64,000 nt of DNA from Favolaschia claudopus (GCA_037176885.1 JAWWNJ010000232.1:124001-188000), one strand, 5' to 3'; positions 11,586 to 23,781 are shown, counted from the stretch's first letter. The notes: generated by a model not told the origin, from the letters alone. Numbers and translations: made by a program.

Positions 11586-14285
11586 CTACAGAACGAGCTC
11601 TTCCAACTGATATACGCCTCCTACCGCCATTGCTGCACGCTCATGCTCAAGTCGCCTACGTCGCCTCCAGTCACCCTGATCCTTCTTCCCGTCCTTGCCG
11701 TCTCGCACCGCTTTAGCCTGCGCTCTAGCAAACATCTCTAACGGGCCTCGGAGTATTTCTACCTGCTCGGTGAGCTGGATTTCGGGTTGGATTTTTGCGA
11801 GCACTCTCTGCAGGACGCGGTGCGCAGGAGTATGTTGCAGCAGCGCCAGGAAAGACGCGTCGAGGATTGTTTGAATGAACGATAACACCTGTCACCGGCT
11901 CATGAGAACACTTGTAAACATGGAAAACAAAAAGAGGCTGACCTTGATCAGGGGTGGATGCGCCGCGCTACGTTCCTCCTTTTGCCAACCTTCCTTAAGC
12001 ACGACAATGCCGTCCTCATTTTTCCCGGTGCTCTTCGTGGGAGGCAATGCAATGACCTCCGCGCCTTTCCACCTTCCAAGCCAGTTATCCAGAATTTCCA
12101 GCACCGCAACCAGGTCTTCGGGTTGCGACAAATACTGATGGACTGCTGTGCGGAGAGTTGGGGGCGATGTTGGATACCGGACGCAGGCATTGAGGAACGC
12201 AGATAACGTGGGAATTGTTCCGAGAGGTGAAGCGTCGACCTGCATGGCGTCGGCTCCGTGAGATTTGCGGTTATGCTCGGCAATGGACTGCAGAGTGAAG
12301 ATTAGCTCGGTTTCTGTGAGATCTGTTACGTGAGAAGTGCAGAGGTCGATTGAGGTCTACAGAAGAACCGTGAATTTAAGAACTATGTGAACGAATCAGA
12401 GGTAAATTTACCCAGTCGCCTCTCAACTTCAGGGCGGCCAACAAACCGCCTTCGACCATGGTGGTGCTGACCACGCGACGCTGCAAGAGGGTTCGAACAA
12501 GGCCTGGGGAATATGGACTGGACTGCTTTGTCGGTTGCAAGACGGCATTGAGCACATCGCGGACGAAGGAATGTCCGTATACAAGGTTGGACTGTGATGA
12601 TGTGAGCTTACACTTGAGCAAAGGGATTCAGAAAAAGAATTCGTCACCTCTGGCTCTCCGGATTGCTGCTCGCTTTGCTCCCAATCTGCAAACACCTTTT
12701 CAGCAGCCGCGGGCTCGTTGTTGGTCATAGCCGTCTGGATGGCGGCGAGAGCTTTGGCACGGGAAGGCCCAAGGATATCACCGGCACTCGGTTGCACAAG
12801 CCATTGTGCGCCAGCCGCTGCGCGTCCGATGGCATTGGCGATGGTCGACATTTTGGGAACGGTGAGGGGTACGACGAGGATGCTCGAGCGTGTGCTGGCG
12901 GTCGTTTTTGGAGATTCGGCGGAGGGTGGGGAGAGGATGAGGAGGGCTTGCGGTGTCGAGGTGGTGACCAAGGAGAGGTTCATGCATATTCTGGATAGAT
13001 GTGAGAGAGTCGAGGGGATGGAGAGTACGTGCGATGCGAGGAGGACGGAGTATTGGAGATCCCAGACGAGGAGGATGATGTTCCTTGTGGGCGAAGAGGA
13101 TATTGCGGCTAGGAGGACGATGGATGTATTCAAAGCAATTATGGAGACTTCGCCATTCAATGAAGGTTCTATGGGCTTGCCGATGAAGGTGAGAGACTTG
13201 AGATGCAGAGGTTGTGATACGGGGTAGGTCTCGACACCATTCTTGAACTCTATCTGGAAAGAATTCCAGGATCCATCACTTGCTATTTTGCATATTTAGC
13301 GAGATCTTCCAGATAAGTTGGTGTAGACGCACTTAGTACAGACAGATATCCGGAACTGCTACAAGACACGCCGATGATTTGCTACAGATACCAGTCATTG
13401 CGGCGTTATGAGCAAATTCGGGACGGGCATACCTCTTGGTCTACAGGGAATTGAGTACTGCCCAAGTCGCTCAATTCACCGTCACTAGAGACGTTTAGTA
13501 TCCTGAGGTCCGTTGTGCCGTCTTTGGATCTCTCCAGGCGAAGAACCGCCGTACGTCCAGGAGCGCCGGAGAGAAATGTGTTTGACTCTCGAGATAGAAC
13601 AAAAGAGTGGAGAACGGAGGCACTGGTGAAAGGAGCGGGCAGTGTGCTTCGTATTCCCAGGTCCGCTTCGAGAAGTGTTAGATCTCCTGTAGGCGACGAC
13701 ACCAGAAGTCGTTGAGGCGTTTCATTGCAGGGATGGATGTTGGATATTTGATGCGACAACTACTAGAAATATCAGTTTCGCAACAGAATTTGAACAAACC
13801 GAGTTGCCCTACAACTGTGGCCTTTCTCTTTTGCGAAACCCGGTCTCCAACAGAGCTGGACACATTTTCCCTCCACATCCAGATTGTTCGGCCGCAGTCT
13901 TCAGAAGGGATATCTGCCGACGAAGCAATGGCGGCGTAGGTGGTACATATGTTTTCTTGCTCCTCCGAACTGCTCAGGGTAACACACGGGCAGCAAAAGC
14001 TGGTAGATGGACCGAGAGTATGAGAAACGACGGGATGCAGAGTCGAAAGCTTTGAAAGCCAAGTAAGACAGAAGAAAGTTGGCAACCAGTTAATGAACCA
14101 ACGTCGAGAACGTGAATGCCGTCTCCTTGCGCTGTTGCAGTTACATATCCATCCCGACTGCCAGAGGCAATGTTCTCGTGCGTTGCATATACATTCGAGG
14201 TAGGACGGTGCGACTGGGATCTTTGCAGTCGCTGGGGAGTGTTATAGCTTGCGAGATGAAACGGTTCGCCGATGCTCGCGTCCAT
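11586..14285 (-). CDS. Nucleolar UTP8/NOL11-like protein (tentative)
   Basis: A protein with beta-propeller character in its N-terminal half. The chosen start gives MDASIGEPFHLASYNTPQRL, followed by SRDGYVTATAQGDGIHVLD and, after an intron, KLSTLHPVVSHTLGPSTSFC, CTTYAAIASSADIPSEDCGR and TIWMWREN. The middle contains NTFLSGAPGRTAVLRL and NIILLVWDLQYSVLLASHVL, then SSILVVPLTVPKMSTIANAI. The C-terminal half is helical, with LHNALIIS-free leucine-rich stretches such as LDASFLALLQHTPAHRVLQR, and ends YQLEELVL. The pattern of 'HP-x-VSHTLGPST-x-F-x-CP', a final Trp-rich propeller blade and a helical tail resembles fungal UTP8 and animal NOL11, which act in the t-UTP complex for rDNA transcription and pre-18S processing. 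I am not certain of this. Convergent with BUB3 (194 bases between stops). Confidence 0.45.
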
Positions 14286-14789
14286 AGTGATATCGACGCG
14301 CCTCTGAGTCTCACAGACGGTTCCGATTCGGTGCAAAAAGTTGGTGCGTGACACTCGTAACAGAGAGTCACCTTGCCGCGGCATTCGCTGTTCCTCTCCC
14401 AACTATCACTTGCACAAAAATGGCTCAGGACGGTCAAGGAACTCACGACTGCGCTCCTCACTACAGAGACTCAAGCAGCTATGAATCACTTATACTGTGC
14501 AGTGGCTGATCGCTCGCTAACAGCCACTACTTCAGGGCGGTATTCAATCTAGGCTTCTCTGACGAACCGCCTATTTTTTCGTGTCCTCTCCGAGCCCAAG
14601 GACCACACCGATATCCTACCCCCTCTTTGAGCTCCGATTGGCACCCAGGAATTCTTCCCCGTCAACGTACATTCAGCCTCTTTTCTAAGTTTGTACCGTG
14701 GGCACCAGGCGTCTATTCACTGTCCGATATAGTTAAAACTGCGCTCGACGCTTCTTCAGCCGCTTCAACCCTTTCTTCTCGCCCCGAGC
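14286..14789. promoter_or_regulatory. Divergent intergenic region, UTP8-like / CCCH-RBR gene
   Basis: About 500 bases between two head-to-head start codons. Short open frames occur on both strands (one on the minus strand would extend the UTP8-like gene upstream), but none shows a recognisable domain. The stretch presumably holds both promoters. No clear TATA element is seen. Confidence 0.4.
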
Positions 14790-17700
14790 ATGGCCAGCAC
14801 CGTAAGGCCTCAGCTCTGCAAGCACTTTTCGCAAAGCCGATGCCCATTTGGCGACAACTGTAAATTCAGCCATCATGTTCGCTTGAACGGTTCAACTTGT
14901 GCTCGGTGCATGCTTTACTCACGTGTTTTCAGGATCCGGGCGATTCAGAATCATTGCAGCCTACGCGTGGTGGCCGGGGACGGCGGCCAGGACAACAAGG
15001 TCGCCCCACCCCTGTTCAGCCGAACGGTGCTACATCTTCCACTCAACGACCCAGCGTTTCGAACGCGACTGCGGGCCAAGTCGAGGAACGTGTCCAATCA
15101 GCTTCAACTCTGTCAGGTAAACGTCAAGGACCCAAAAGAGGTCAAAAACCATGCTTGGCGTGGCGAGATGGTCATTGTCCTAAAGATGACAAATGTTGGT
15201 TCGCTCATGATCCCGAGGTATGCGTATTTTCCTTTACTGATTACATGACTCGAAGTAATGAAATTTTCAGGTCCAAGAAGCGGAACGCCTGCGAAAAGAG
15301 CATGCGGCCAGGGTTGCGGAGCAGCATGCTGAACTAGAACGCAAAAGAATTGCCCGACTTGCGAGACAAGCGGCCGAGCAGAGAGCGGCCGAAAGGGCTC
15401 GCCAACTCGAGCTTCAAGCTCAGAAGGCAGAGACAAGGCGGCAGGAGGCTGTCCACACAGCTCAACATATTATCCTCGGTACGAGCCTAGTGACCTACGG
15501 CGCAGGCATTGCTGTTCAAGAGGTCGTGCCTGGCTTCGAGACGTGTCGCATTCAAATCCAGAATCTCCCTTCCAATGTTACCCATAATGATATCAAGGTT
15601 CTTTTCACTCAGCAAGGTGTTGATGAGCGCCGTGTTTTCATCGTTGGCACGAAGCAGCTCCCGGGTAGACGCATCGAGGCTACATTAATCACCAACTCCG
15701 AAGAGGGAGGCGCTATTGCTGCTGGCTTAGAGGACATCGAATTCGGTGACGAACGATTACATTTCGAAGTGACAGAAAACAGTAAATCCGGGGGGATGGG
15801 AAGCACGAGCAAGGACAGCGATTTACTCAAGATATCGTGGCGCGCGCCTTCTACTAGTGTTGTGGCCACTTTCGGCAGTGTCGAAGAAGCTGCGAAGAAG
15901 GTGAAGGAATTAGACAGGCAAATGTGCGCTGGTCGGCGAGTTCACGTAGTCATGAACCAGCCACCTCCTGGGTACACTCGGGGAGGAGATTGGCAGCGAG
16001 CCGTGAAGATCACAAACCTCCCGAGCGCCGTCCTTATGGGCACCGTGACACAATTTACGGGATCGTATGGGCTGAGGTTTCTGAAGCCGATATCTTACGA
16101 CCTTCCCAATGGTCTGCGGAGCCTGAGACAGCATATGGAGCGCATTTGCGGCGGAAATCTGAAAAGCTTCGATGTCATCGAGGACAATATAGAGATGGAT
16201 ACTGTCCTAAAGGTGTCAAATGTTGGTACGGTCATGATCCCCAGGTCAGCACCGTCCTGCTTCCCTCCCGGGGCCTCATGACCGGGTCTGACAAATTTGC
16301 GCAGGTTCAAGAAGAAGAACGACTTAGGAAAGAACATGCAATCAGGATTGCACAGATGTACGCTGCTGATCTGGAACGCAAAAGGATCGCCCAGCTTGCG
16401 ATACAGGCTGAGCAGGAAGCCGCTGAGAGAAAGCGCCGAATCGTGCTAGAAGCTCGCAAGGCCGAGATTCGGAGGCGGGAGGCTACTCACACTGCGCAGC
16501 ACATTGTCCTTGGTACGAGTCTAGTGACTTTTGGTGCCGGTATTGCTGTTCAAGAGGTTGTCCCTGGCTTCGAGACATGCCGCATCCACATAAAAAATCT
16601 CCCCACAAACGCGACACGCGACGAAATCAAGGCACTCTTCACTCAACAAGGTGTCGACGAGCGCCGTGTTTTCATTGTTGGGACCAAAAAAGGTTACGAC
16701 GGACGTTTGGAAGCCACGTTGATTGCTAACGGCGAGGAGGGAGGTGCTATTGCAGCTGGCTTACAAGACATCGAATTTGGAGAAGAACGACTTCATTTTG
16801 AGGTGCTAGAAAATACTAAATTCGGAGGGATGGGAAGCAGGATCAAGGACACCGATTTGCTCACGATGTGTTGGTTTGCGCCTTCCAACAGCGTCGTCGC
16901 CAATTTCAGCGGCATCGACGAAGCAGAAGAAAAGGCCAAGCAACTGAATAGGCAAGTCTGCGCCGGTCGACGAGTTCATGTGGTCATGAACCAACCGCCT
17001 CCTGGATATACACGCGGACCTGGTTGGGAGCGAGCTGTAAAGATCACCAATGTACCGCTCACTGCAACCCCGGAGATGGTCGCCCAGTTCGCGGGCTCGT
17101 ATCAAATCAAGTTTCTCAAATCGTCACCATACGACGTGGGTGACGGCTTGCGAAGCTTGATACAACATATCAAGCAAATTTGCGGCGAAAAATTGAAAAG
17201 TTTTGACGTAACGGAGGACAGAACAGAGGGACTTTTCACGGCAAAAGCAAGGTTCGACAGCTGGGAGACGGCGAGAGGGGTTCAGGACGCACTTGTAGGA
17301 CGACAAGCGTATCTGGGTGGCTGCTCTTTGCGCTTCCGGCTCCCAAACCCACTCCAGTACATCATCTCCATACCCCAGCAGCAATACCAATCCCAGAAGC
17401 GTATATGGGACTCGTTCGCCGAGTTGGACGGGGCCAGGAGCAAAACAGCCTATGTTCGCATATTCCCTAGTCAGACTTCTAGCATCCAGATCAAGGTGCT
17501 TGGGGAGGACAAAACCGCCGTTGGGACCTTAAAGGTCCGTGTCGAGAACTTGGTTGCAGGGAAACCGCTTTCAGGCTGCTGGCATAGATCGTTCATGGCA
17601 CCTGCCGCAGCCCCATTTCTCGACTCTGTGTTCGATCGCACCGGAGCCTACGCCAGAGTTGATAAAATACGTCGTATGGTCAAAGTCTTCGGCGAAGTCG

Positions 17701-18629
17701 CTGCTATGGATAGAGCACGAAACATGATCAGGGCAGAGGTTGATCGTCTTGACTCGATGGAGTGGTCGGTTTTTTTGAAGAAGCAATCGATCCGCTTTTT
17801 TGTCCGGCGAGGTATTGCAACTCTCAAAGAAGCGCTGGGAGAAGAGAATGCGACCCTTGAGATTTCGCCCTACGCTAGCAAGCTCGTCGTTCGAGGTGGA
17901 GAAGGCGCTCGGCGTATCGTGACGAGACTGATAGACGAGTCGCTTGAGGAAGCTGAGAATGGACTCCAACGAGCGACAACTGGCATGGTCTGTCCCATTT
18001 GCTATGACGAGATCGCACATCCGGTAACGTTGGGATGCGACCACACCTATTGCATGGGTTGTCTCCGACATTACCTCTCCGCTGCATCCGACACCTTCCC
18101 GTTAACTTGTCTTGGCAAGGATGGGACGTGCCAAAGACCAATTCCAATCCCAACCATCGAGCGTTTCTTAACAATGTCCCAGTTCCAACAACTTCTCGAA
18201 ACAGCATTTTTGCGACACGTTGAGCGCCACCCAGAGCGGTACAAATACTGCAAGACCGCGGACTGCACCCAAATCTACCGGTGCACGGCGACTGCAACGG
18301 CCATGACCTGTCCATCCTGTTTCTTGACGGTGTGCTCGAGATGCGATCAAGAATGTCATGAAGGGATGAGTTGCGAGGACAAACGACTTCAAGGCGATCC
18401 GGAGGAGCAGGAACGTCGCAACAACGACTGGGCACAGAGTAATGGGGTAAAACGATGTCCCAATTGCTCGGTGTGGATAGAGAAAATCGACGGCTGCAAC
18501 CATATGTCTTGCCGCTGTGATGCCCATATCTGTTGGGTCTGCATGGGTGTCTTCGATGCTGGGCAGATTTACGACCACTTGTCGTCAGCTCATGGCGGTT
18601 CTTTCGATATACCTGCAGAGCAGCGTTAG
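14790..18629 (+). CDS. CCCH zinc-finger / RRM-like / RING-IBR-RING E3 ligase with internal duplication
   Basis: A large multidomain protein that probably couples RNA binding to ubiquitination. Exon 1 (14790-14876) encodes a CCCH finger, CKHFSQSRCPFGDNCKFSHH. A Gly/Arg/Pro linker follows, then a second finger, CLAWRDGHCPKDDKCWFAH. Next come a charged coiled-coil-like helix (ERLRKEH ... AETRRQEA) and a domain with IQIQNLPSNVTHNDIKVLF, which looks like an RRM RNP2 region. Coiled coil and RRM-like domain then occur a second time (IHIKNLPTNATRDEIKALF). The C-terminal third is a RING-IBR-RING: CPICYDEIAHPVTLGCDHTY with CMGCLRHYL, an IBR with CPSCFLTVCSRCDQECHEG, and RING2 with CPNCSVWIEKIDGCNHMSC. 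RING2 carries the Cys (GCNHMSC-x-C) expected for HECT-like transthiolation. RBR enzymes pass ubiquitin through this Cys. How the two duplicated halves are joined is unclear; see the duplication entry. RBR and finger assignments are firm, full-length splicing is not. Confidence 0.82.
15157..17215 (+). repeat. Tandem duplication of about 1.03 kb inside the CCCH-RBR gene
   Basis: Two adjacent copies (about 15157-16190 and 16190-17215) each encode a CCCH finger, a coiled-coil helix and an RRM-like region with GIAVQEVVPGFETCRI, QQGVDERRVFIVGTK, GEEGGAIAAGL-like and VVMNQPPPGYTRG. The DNA differs mostly at third codon positions, so both copies have been kept under selection for protein sequence. 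At the junction the first copy's frame (ending LKSFDVIEDN) is out of phase with the second finger (YRDGYCPKGVKCWYGHDP). A splice from 16212 to 16305 (donor GTGTCA) would restore the frame but drop that finger. A donor at 16245 keeps the finger but is in the other frame. Confidence 0.85.
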
Positions 18630-19121
18630 TTCGAGTCCTCTCCCCCTCGATCCGTGGAAACGCCAGTCAGAGTAAAGCTGAAAGAACTTGCTCGTCCTAA
18701 ATGAAGAGGCATACCGTCAAGAGAGTTGAGTGAGACGGAGAGGGCCAGCTTTCTTTGTGGTTAAGCACTTTCAAAACTTGAACCATTCGTCCGAGTCGAC
18801 AGCCTGACTCGGCAAAACTTCAGTTTCATCGTACTTTTCAGCAGTTTACTAGTCTTCATAGCTCGCAATAATAATCACTATAATACTTAGTTACTTAAAT
18901 TACCATGATCCTCTTGATACAACGTGAACGCGTGAACGTAGTGAGCGTTCACATTCAACACAGTGACGAATTTGTGACGGGTTGTGACGGGCCGCCAGTT
19001 GTTCCGGCCACTCATGGGATCGAGCACTGGTCGACCACGGACCGCCGTTATGCGCTTCGCGACATTCTGAACGAGCTATATAAAACGGTTCATGGGTCAA
19101 TGCCTGCCAACGCATATCCTG
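18630..19121 (+). promoter_or_regulatory. Upstream region of the GH28 gene
   Basis: About 490 bases after the RBR stop. It has no supported coding sequence but does have several repeated motifs close to the GH28 start: GTGAACG at 18924 and 18932 with the inverted CGTTCAC at 18946, and GTGACG three times near 18963, 18974 and 18984. A strong TATATAAAA lies at 19077-19085. Confidence 0.5.
19077..19085 (+). promoter_or_regulatory. TATA element of the GH28 gene
   Basis: TATATAAAA lies 37-45 bases before the chosen ATG at 19122. This implies a very short leader and argues for the 19122 start rather than the ATG at 19092, which would sit at or before the expected transcription start. Confidence 0.65.
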
Positions 19122-21077
19122 ATGCGATTCTCGTTTTTTCTACTCGCTCTATCGTCTAGCTTGTCATTTTCTCTTGCTACTGCAAGCAAGGGCAACCCTG
19201 TACCTGGGAGTTGTGTCGTTGCGTCGACCGGTGGCGACGATGCGCCACGCTTCTTGAATGCAATCCAAGCATGCAATGAGATAATCATTCCCAAGTCTAC
19301 CACCCTCAACATAAGTACACGTTTGAACATGACGGGCGTCCACAATAAGCACATTGTGAGTAGTATTTACATAGTATACATCTCATCTACGTGCTAAAGT
19401 TGGCATTCAAGAATTTACAAGGAACCATCCGCTTCAATCCCGATATTCCTTATTGGAGCGGGGTAAGTTGAGACATTCGAGGCCAGGCAAATAAATACCC
19501 ATTTCTTGGTGTGCCTTCGATCAGAATGGTTTCTCGTTTCCCTTTCAAACCCAGATCACCTTTTGGATCTTGGGTGGTAAAAACATCCGACTCGACGGAG
19601 GCGGGACCCTTGACGGCGCTGGCCAGGTTAGTCTGAGTTCGTGCTAACGCACAAACTAAATTCTACAGGATTGGTGGGACGCATTGGCGTCAAATTCGTC
19701 GCTTTTGCGACCTATAATTCTGACCATTTTCCAAGCCTCCGATGTGCTTGTCAAAGACATCACGATGATCAATAGCCCGGAGTGGTTCAACTTGGTTAAC
19801 GAAGGGAAAAATGTCACCTACGACAACATTCATATCGATGCTGTTTCAACATCGGACCATAAAGCTTCTAACACTGATGGCTGGGACATTTATCGTAGGT
19901 AAGTACGTTGCCACTCGAATATCGTATGGGGTAGACGCGCTAGCAAGCGATCAAGTTGTTATCAAGAACTCCGTCATCAATAATGGCGACGACTGCGTAT
20001 CTTTCAAAGTAGAGTTCACTTACCCGAATGTAGTTCGTCGCTGACCCAGTGTTCTTTATGGCAGCCAAGTAAGGTCACCCAAGCTGCTAGACTTCAGTAA
20101 TCTGAATTGCGAAAGATTCTACCAATATCCTTGTCTCCGATCTCAAGTGTAACGGTTCACAGTAAGTAATTGCTTGTTCGATGTACTTGGATCTAACCTC
20201 CTCGCTCAGCGGGATTTCTGTTGGGTATGCATTTTTTTGTTGCCTTGCTTTGTCGTCTTGCCAAGCATTTGCTTAGCTCGTTAGGACAATTTCCCGGAAT
20301 GTTCGATATCGTGGAGAACGTTACCTCAAGGTGAGGACATTGGCTTGCTGAAGAGTCGGTATCTCATATTCGCGTTTGTAGAAACATCCAGATGAGTAAT
20401 GCGGGGAATGGAGCGCGCATCAAGGTATAGAGGCGTTACAACTGTAAGGCTGGCCTATTCAAATTTTGACCACGAAATTCATAGGCTTGGGCTGGTCCAA
20501 ACGTCGGAAGTGGGATAGTTAAAAATGTGACGTTCGAAAACTTCATTGAATCCAACGTCGACAACCCAGTTGTGATTGACCAGGTCAGTGATTCCCGCTC
20601 CCTAGGCCCTGTATCTTTGGCTGACAATAATCGATGTTTTTTACAGTGCTGTGAGCCCTTTCCTCAGTTGGATTTCGCTTTTCATTCATAACTTTCCCCA
20701 CCTAGATATGACCAATGCAACGGCCGTAAATGACATAACTCGCACCCTTTTTGGACTTTCACTGCTAATAAATTCTTCAGTGCGCTCAATTCCCGTCAAA
20801 TACGTTCATACAAGATATTGTCTTCAGAAAGTAATTCTCATCATCTGTCTCCTCTAACCTTATTTATTTTCGGTGTATCAGCATTGCAGGGACATCTAGC
20901 GGCTCTCAAGTAGCCAACCTGGCATGTTCGCCAGATGGACGGTGTTCGAACATTGACGTGGAAAATTTCGACCTCAGTGCTCCTACTGGACCGGCGACTT
21001 ACTCTTGCCAGAATGTCGAATTAACAGGAAATGCGGCGGATCTCTTCCCTGTCTGTGCAGTTACTGGCTCGTCATGA
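19122..21077 (+). CDS. Secreted GH28 pectinase (exo-polygalacturonase-like)
   Basis: A glycoside hydrolase family 28 enzyme that cleaves alpha-1,4-galacturonan or related pectin. The start gives a signal peptide, MRFSFFLLALSSSLSFSLAT. The joined exons show ITFWILGGKNIRLDGGGTLD, the family's NTDGWDIYRSD (Asn-Thr-Asp catalytic acid motif), NSVINNGDDCVSFK (the G-D-D motif), CNGSHGISVGSLGQF (the GHG-x-SVGS catalytic His region) and a split ARIKAWAG (the R-I-K substrate motif). All key GH28 residues are present. The tail has paired cysteines (CSPDGRCSN, CQNVELTG) and ends CAVTGSS. The gene is split by about ten introns, some exons being very short. The NTDG-D with GDDC and RIK suggests the exo-polygalacturonase group, but endo/exo action cannot be settled by eye. 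Confidence 0.9.
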
Positions 21078-21735
21078 AATATGTTGAATATTTGTATTTT
21101 TCGAACTTGCAACTTGAAATCTCCCATGGTTGAATTGTGTCGGCTTCGGAGGATTCCCAGAACGTTTGGTTCCTTACGCGATCCAAACTACAATGTAGTT
21201 ATATACAATATTAATGTCAGAGCCCTATGCCGCCGCACCACACGAGCTCGCTAGTATCGTAAGTAGGTCGAAACGGACGCTGTGGGCGTTGGTTGTGACA
21301 ACTCTTGGCAATCTTATCCGCTAAAATCATACGCGAGTCGCGAATCACGATTTTCGAGTCGTCATTTTGATCCAGCCATCGTCATTTTGATCGAAAATGG
21401 CGATTTTGCCAATTTCAACGCTAGTTTGGACTATCACGACGAAAGCGTTGGACTGTTATACTGCCAGATACTCGCGAAACCTCGACTCTATGGGTCTCTT
21501 CTTTGGTCGAGCGGCGGTCATCGCACGCGGGGGTCGTCTTCGCCAACTTCGAACGGTGTCTAACATTTCAACTCGAAGTGGAGCAGCTATTTTTTCTTCA
21601 TCAAACCTCATCAGATGTGCTTGCCCCATTTCACGGAAACCGCGAGGGGCGCACAACCCCGGAAGAATTCAATGAGGTACAAAATGGTGATCAACCCTCC
21701 AACTTGTCTTGTCTTTTCGGTCCCCCTGGTACATC
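21078..21735. other. Intergenic region before the amino acid transporter gene
   Basis: About 660 bases with no supported gene; open frames here overlap one another and carry no recognisable domain. It holds a direct repeat of CGTCATTTTGATC at 21360-21372 and 21380-21392 (period 20), next to an inverted-looking CGAGTCG / CGCGAGTCG stretch, which could be a relic of a mobile element. Confidence 0.5.
21360..21392 (+). repeat. Short direct repeat, CGTCATTTTGATC x2
   Basis: Two exact copies of a 13-base word 20 bases apart in the non-coding stretch before the transporter gene. Confidence 0.8.
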
Positions 21736-23781
21736 ATGGCCCAAGACTCGTCGTCTCTCAAGGAGCCCAAAGCCGATGCCTTTGACGAGGAAGCTTCCGT
21801 CGACACGGTATACAGCGTCACTGGCCAGATAGCGAAAGAAACCGGGCACGACATACAATACAGGACCTGTTCCTGGCAGAAAGTGTGTATTTTCGTCTAA
21901 CATTTGCTGCTTCTTCTTATATTCGTCGGGACAGACCGCAGGCCTACTATTCTCTGAATACATTTGCCTTGCGATCCTGTCCTTCCCATGGTACTTATTT
22001 TGTTTCAACTGGTCGCCGTGGCTAACACCCAACCAGGTCCTATTCGGTACTTGGCCTTGTACCTGGGGTTCTCGTCACTGTGGGTGTCGCGGCAACCGTA
22101 CAATATACTTGTGAGCCCTCACCATGCCCTCCCAAATGGATGCTGACTCGCTATAGCGCTGATTGTATGGAAATTCTGCCTGAAACACCCTGAAGTACGC
22201 GACGTCTGCGATATTGGTCGCATTCTCTTTGGAGGCTCGGAATGGGGCTACAATTTCACGGCGGTCATGTTCATTTTGAACAACACTTTTATCCAAGGTT
22301 CATTCTATTCTGCCCACGGCCAACAAAAGCAAACCCATGAACAGCACTTCATTGCCTCGTGGGAGCCAAAGTTCTCAATACCTTGTCTAACGGCGGATGG
22401 TGTACCATTGGGTTTAGGTGCGTCTCGTGCCTCGACTCGTGGAGCTTTCAGTTCACATTGTATGTGTAGCGCCGTCTCCGCTCTTCTCTGTTTCGTTGTC
22501 AGCCTTCCGCGCACTCTCAGTCAACTCAGTGGGTTGGGCACGTTCAGCGCTGTCACGATGGGAATCGCAGTCTTGTTGGCTATTATCTTCTCTGGCATTC
22601 AAGACGAACCGTTCGGATATGTGAATGGCGAGCCTCCCATAGTGACCAAATTCCCCGCTGCGGGAACCACCTTCGTGACCGGTAAGCACAGGTTTACTCT
22701 TATGCCTTACCATAGCATGCTCATTGCCTTGCCTAGGAATGTCCGCGTTTTTAAACATAAGTTATACTCTAATTGGGCAAATCACTATCCCTTCAGTATG
22801 TCAATCGAGGGGGTCGTTGCCATTATCTCATTGTTCACCCCCCGCTAGTTTATCGCTGAAATGAAGGAGCCTCGAGACTTCCCCAAGGCTCTATGGGCCG
22901 TAACGATCTGCGAAGTTGTTGTATTCACCCTTTGGTCGGTCTCATGCTTTACGTTCGAGATCACGGTGTTAACTTCATTTAAAGCGGGTCTATAATGTAT
23001 CACTGTACGTGGCATCTCTCGTGTAAATTACCAACGAAGCTCATTAACTCGAAACAGTTGTGGGCAACCAGTATATGACTGCCCCTGCGTTCGGGTCACT
23101 GCAGCCCCTGTACAAAAAGATCGCGTTTTCATTCGCAATCCCGACCATAATCTACCTCGGATCTTTGTATTCGGTACTTGTTCGTTCTTCAACGGCACAA
23201 CTTGATAGCTCAAGAAGTATCAGTCGGTCTCCGCGCGATTCATTTTCTTTAGGATTTTCAGCAATTCGAAGCACAGACACTCCAATACTGTCTTGGGTTG
23301 GGGCACCTGGGTTGGGATTATTGCCGCGACTTGGATATTGGCTTTTATCATCGCTGAGGTTAGTATCTCTCGACTAGTGACATATATGATCAACAACTTC
23401 TGCAAGGTCATTCCGTTCTTCAGTGATTTGCTCTCCCTCATGAGTTCACTGTTTGATGGATGGTTCGGGTACGACAAGTTTTGTAATAACCATGGACCGT
23501 CCATACTGATTATTTGCAGCTTCATTTACTGGGGAATGGCATACTTCCTTATGAACCCAGACAAAAAGAAATCATGGCGGAACCCCGAGACCTGGCTCAA
23601 CTACTTCCTGATCGCTCTTGGATTCTACATGCTCGGCGCTGGCACCTATGTACGCCAATGTTCAGTGCCTCAAATCCATTGTCCTGATCAGCCCGCACAG
23701 GTCTCCGTCCAGTCAATCATCGACTCATACCGCGCTTCGGCAGTAGGCTCCGTTTTCTCTTGCGCATCGAATGGAGTATAG
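21736..23781 (+). CDS. Amino acid transporter, AAAP/transmembrane amino acid transporter family
   Basis: A plasma- or vacuolar-membrane amino acid symporter of the AAAP family (Pfam Aa_trans). The hydrophilic N-terminus, MAQDSSSLKEPKADAFDEEA, is followed by TAGLLFSEYICLAILSFPW and VLGLVPGVLVTVGVAATVQY. Then come EWGYNFTAVMFILNNTFIQG, SALLCFVVSLPRTLSQLSGL and SAVTMGIAVLLAIIFSGIQD. Later segments include ITIPSFIAEMKEPRDFPKAL, the motif that aligns with the conserved 'E-M-K-x-P-x-D-F-x-K' region of fungal neutral amino acid permeases. WGMAYFLMNPDKKKSWRNPE leads to the last helices. About ten membrane helices are visible. Ends CASNGV. Many short introns; all can be joined. Substrate range is unknown. 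The next gene converges, with stops 85 bases apart. Confidence 0.85.

Noticed and set aside
12718..13227. A 169-codon plus-strand open frame
   Set aside because: Antisense to the UTP8/NOL11-like exons, without any recognisable domain.
15924..18629. A single 901-codon open frame as one protein
   Set aside because: Its first 100 or so codons are the wrong frame of the first RRM-like copy, and it reads through an intron at 16245-16304; the C-terminal two thirds are real.
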